Assembly (NCBI GenBank): GCA_017959485.1
Contig: JAGDAM010000103.1
Location: forward strand, 1 to 8,292
Direction of reading: 5' to 3'
Length of the DNA: 8,292 nucleotides
Source of the DNA: Clostridia bacterium
GTDB lineage: Bacteria; Bacillota_A; Clostridia; Oscillospirales; CAG-272
Positions 6,157 to 8,292 of this stretch are shown here, piece by piece. Made by a program: the position numbers and the translations under genes. Within the stretch, counting starts at the first letter, position 1. Each line of letters starts with the position of its first letter. A model generated the notes under the pieces. That model did no database searches, was not told the origin of the DNA, and saw nothing but the letters and a program-made list of their open reading frames with translations.

Positions 6157-7017
6157 TCAGTTTTTATTGGAATATACGCCGTATTCGTCCCAAATTCCCT
6201 CAAGCTTTTCGAGACGGTCGCGTACGCGTTCGGGACATCTTCTCGCGACCGCGGCGAGCAGCGCGTTGACCACCGAGAGGGGCGCCGCGAGCGAGTCGAC
6301 GAAGGACACCATATCCGACTTGGCCGCGAGAAGCTGATCGGTGAACGGCGCTAACGGAGACCCCGGTCCGTCGGTTATCGAGACGACGTCGGCGCCGGCG
6401 CCGTGTGCGTACTCGACCGCGTTCACGATACGGGACGAGTAGCGCGGGAAGCTGACGGCGATAAAGACGTCCCCGTCCCCGACGTTTAAGAGCTGCTCGA
6501 AGATTTCGGAGCCCGAAGTGGTCCGGAGGAAGGTGACGTTGTCGAATATCATCCGCAGATAATAATTCAGAAACTCAGCGACGGCGGAGGACGAACGCAC
6601 CCCGAGGATATAGATTCTCCGGGATGCGATAATACGTTCAACCGCCTCGTCAAACGCGGATCTGTCTATAGTTTCGAGAGTCTCGCGGATACGCGACGAG
6701 TCGCCCGAGAGGACTCGGTCGAGAACGCTCTGCCCTCCTATGAGACTGTTCGAAACCTCGACGCGCTGAACGCTGGTCAGGTGCGCCTGCATCTGTTCGC
6801 GCAGCGCCTTCTGCATTCCGGGATAGCCGTCGAATCCGAGATCGGCGGCAAAGCGCACGACGGTGGATTCGGATACTCCCGCGGACGACGCGAGTCTCGA
6901 GGCGGTCATATACGCCGCCGACTCGTAGTGCTTCAGGAGGTATTCGGCTATCCGCTTCTGTCCCTTGGAGAATCCGCCCATGCGGCTTTTTATCGTGTTG
7001 ATGATGTTTTCTTTCAT
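6157..7017 (-). CDS. RpiR/MurR-family transcriptional regulator (HTH + SIS)
   Basis: A 286-residue two-domain regulator of usual family length. The N-terminal RpiR-type helix-turn-helix spans about residues 1-77, with the recognition region ASRLASSAGVSESTVVRF at 39-56. A SIS phosphosugar-binding domain spans about 120-270, starting YILGVRSSS (136-144). These regulators normally bind a sugar phosphate (MurNAc-6-P, GlcN-6-P and others) and control sugar or wall-recycling genes; the ligand here is not readable. Start choice is secure: ATG follows the ligase stop after one base (TGATATG), with GGGAG 6 bases upstream, so translation is probably coupled to the ligase. Its position after a Mur ligase suggests a wall-derived phosphosugar as signal, but this is inference. 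No clear operator was found next to it. Confidence 0.9.
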   Translation of the reverse strand: MKENIINTIKSRMGGFSKGQKRIAEYLLKHYESAAYMTASRLASSAGVSESTVVRFAADLGFDGYPGMQKALREQMQAHLTSVQRVEVSNSLIGGQSVLDRVLSGDSSRIRETLETIDRSAFDEAVERIIASRRIYILGVRSSSAVAEFLNYYLRMIFDNVTFLRTTSGSEIFEQLLNVGDGDVFIAVSFPRYSSRIVNAVEYAHGAGADVVSITDGPGSPLAPFTDQLLAAKSDMVSFVDSLAAPLSVVNALLAAVARRCPERVRDRLEKLEGIWDEYGVYSNKN

Positions 7018-7018
7018 A

Positions 7019-8292
7019 TCATTCTCCCGCGGGATGCGACGCGTCGTATTCTCCGAGGATAATCTTCAGATTGTCGCTGTCGGACGGAGTGTATACGAAG
7101 CTTCCGCCGCGTTTGATTTTTCTCTCGTCGCCGAGGCCGCAGAGCAGTATCAGTTTTTTACGATCCCCGAAATCGACTCCGAAGGCGTATTTCAGGGCGT
7201 CGTATCTGTTCTCGATTATCGCGTATTTCCCGCCGATCGAAGCGATCCAGACTGCGGCTTCGGACGCGATCTTTTCAAACGGCTCATCGCCCGAGTCCTT
7301 CTCGCATATAACGGTGAGGTCCGAAAACCTCCCGGTCAGCAGCCCGACTTCCCGCCGGCGGTTTTCGGCCTTGCCGCCGTACCAGCCGGTGACGGTGACG
7401 ACGCCGTATCCCGGATAATCCGCGGCCGCCGACTCGAAGAGAGTGCGGAAACTCAGCTCGTTGTGCGCGAAATCGATAATAACCGTTACCTTCCCGTCGC
7501 GGCTGACGTATCTGTCCATTCGGCCGCTGACTCTTACGTCGCGCAGCGCCTCGGCGCAGATATCGAGAGGTATGCCCGCCGTATATGCCACAGCGACGGC
7601 GCAGAGAGCGTTTCTGGAATTGAAAAGTCCGGGCATCGTCATCGTGAATTCGCAGGATTCTCCGGGGACGGTCACCGTGAACTTCGTAACTCCGTTCTTT
7701 CTTCTCGCGTCCGAGATCCGGACCTCGGCTCCGTCCGCCTCCCCGAAGGTGACGATCCGCCGGCAGCAGGACGCGGCTTTCAGCATATCCGCCGAGTGTT
7801 CGTCGTCGAGACAGACGCAGGCAGTATCGGCCATTGAATAAATCGAAAGCTTTGTAGCCATGTAATCGGCGAAATCGGGGTGCTCGGAGGGACTGATGTG
7901 GTCGTATCCGATATTGGTTATCGCGGCCGTGCGGAACCGCATCCCGTAAACCCGCTCATATTTAATCGACTGACTCGAACACTCGACGACGAAACGGGAC
8001 AGCCCGTTCCCGAGACCGCGCGAGAGCAGACGCCACAGATCGGGTGCCTCGGGTGTGGTATTGTCTGGATAAACGTGCGTTTTTCCGTCGAAGAGATCGA
8101 CGGTGGAACTCAGCCCGCAGACCGGGCCTCCGTTCTTCCGGGCCTCAAGATCGAAGATCGCCTTGAGAAAGGTCGCCGTCGTCGATTTGCCCTTCGTGCC
8201 GGTCAGACCGAAAAGCGACAGTTCCGACGCGGGATCGTTGTAAAACTCGCGTGAAAGCAGCGCCATCGCGCGGCGGACATCTTTTACCTTGA
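7019..8292 (-). CDS. MurE-like Mur ligase (UDP-MurNAc-peptide ligase family), 5' end outside window
   Basis: The family joins an amino acid to a UDP-MurNAc-peptide in the cytoplasm using ATP. The frame stays open to the window edge, giving 423 visible residues; the conserved lead-in (KVKDVRRAMALLSREFY, like the V-D-R-x-A...FY of MurE) runs across the first in-window ATG at 8266, so the real start lies upstream and the N-terminal domain is missing. Numbering from the 8266 ATG: P-loop GTKGKST 23-29, NTTPE 69-73, ECSSQS 95-100 (usual form EVSSHA), TNIGYDH 117-123, K139 at the usual carbamylated-lysine position, PGLFNSRNA 212-220, GRMDRY 248-253, DFAHN 265-269. Where DAP enzymes carry DNPR, this has CEKDSGDEPF 321-330, so the added amino acid cannot be named. 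It could be a housekeeping MurE or a paralog; paralog is favoured. It ends TGA one base before the RpiR start. Confidence 0.85.
   Translation of the reverse strand, partial: KVKDVRRAMALLSREFYNDPASELSLFGLTGTKGKSTTATFLKAIFDLEARKNGGPVCGLSSTVDLFDGKTHVYPDNTTPEAPDLWRLLSRGLGNGLSRFVVECSSQSIKYERVYGMRFRTAAITNIGYDHISPSEHPDFADYMATKLSIYSMADTACVCLDDEHSADMLKAASCCRRIVTFGEADGAEVRISDARRKNGVTKFTVTVPGESCEFTMTMPGLFNSRNALCAVAVAYTAGIPLDICAEALRDVRVSGRMDRYVSRDGKVTVIIDFAHNELSFRTLFESAAADYPGYGVVTVTGWYGGKAENRRREVGLLTGRFSDLTVICEKDSGDEPFEKIASEAAVWIASIGGKYAIIENRYDALKYAFGVDFGDRKKLILLCGLGDERKIKRGGSFVYTPSDSDNLKIILGEYDASHPAGE

Noticed and set aside
5343..6269. Plus-strand open frame opposite the flavoprotein and the RpiR gene end
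   Set aside because: Shadow of real genes; no domain and unusual composition.
6965..7837. Plus-strand open frame opposite the MurE-like gene
   Set aside because: Antisense shadow; no recognisable domain, and it crosses the junction of two supported genes.

Overview
The window is one densely packed block of protein genes, all on the minus strand, so it is described from high to low coordinates. DNA is GC-rich and genes overlap or nearly touch. The gene order (Mur ligase, RpiR regulator, BaiN/HI0933-type flavoprotein, cytidylate kinase, PlsC acyltransferase, IspH fused to ribosomal protein S1) is one I know from Clostridia. A GC-rich gut-type clostridium (Oscillospirales or Christensenellales-like) is my inference; no marker gene here fixes the taxon.

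Region 1 (8292 down to 1365) looks like one long operon. It starts off-window with a divergent MurE-type ligase. The RpiR/SIS regulator follows one base after the ligase stop. A possible hairpin terminator or attenuator then precedes the FAD-dependent flavoprotein. After a 48-base gap come cmk and plsC (ATGA overlap) and the ispH-S1 fusion, which overlaps plsC by 23 bases. A strong hairpin with a T-run closes the block near 1299-1340. The cargo is housekeeping: cell-wall precursor, CDP/dCDP supply, phosphatidic acid synthesis, isoprenoid precursor synthesis and translation. CTP and phosphatidic acid are both precursors of CDP-diacylglycerol, and isoprenoids are needed for the cell-wall lipid carrier, so a growth/envelope theme is reasonable.

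Region 2 (1261 down to 36) lies beyond the terminator. It holds a MinD-like deviant Walker ATPase and, overlapping it by ATGA, a small protein with the methylglyoxal-synthase fold that lacks most of the residues needed for catalysis. No MinC or MinE is visible.

The most interesting signals are: (i) a perfect Shine-Dalgarno and ATG inside the ispH-S1 fusion exactly at the domain junction, with an AT-rich, codon-anomalous island carrying a promoter-like sequence about 260 bases upstream, suggesting S1 is also made alone; (ii) the degenerate methylglyoxal-synthase-like protein coupled to an orphan MinD-like ATPase; (iii) an unusual MurE paralog whose amino-acid-selecting motif differs from the known DAP and Lys types; (iv) several inverted repeats at gene junctions. 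I saw no mobile element, CRISPR array, tRNA or rRNA, and no gene-free stretch over 300 bases.
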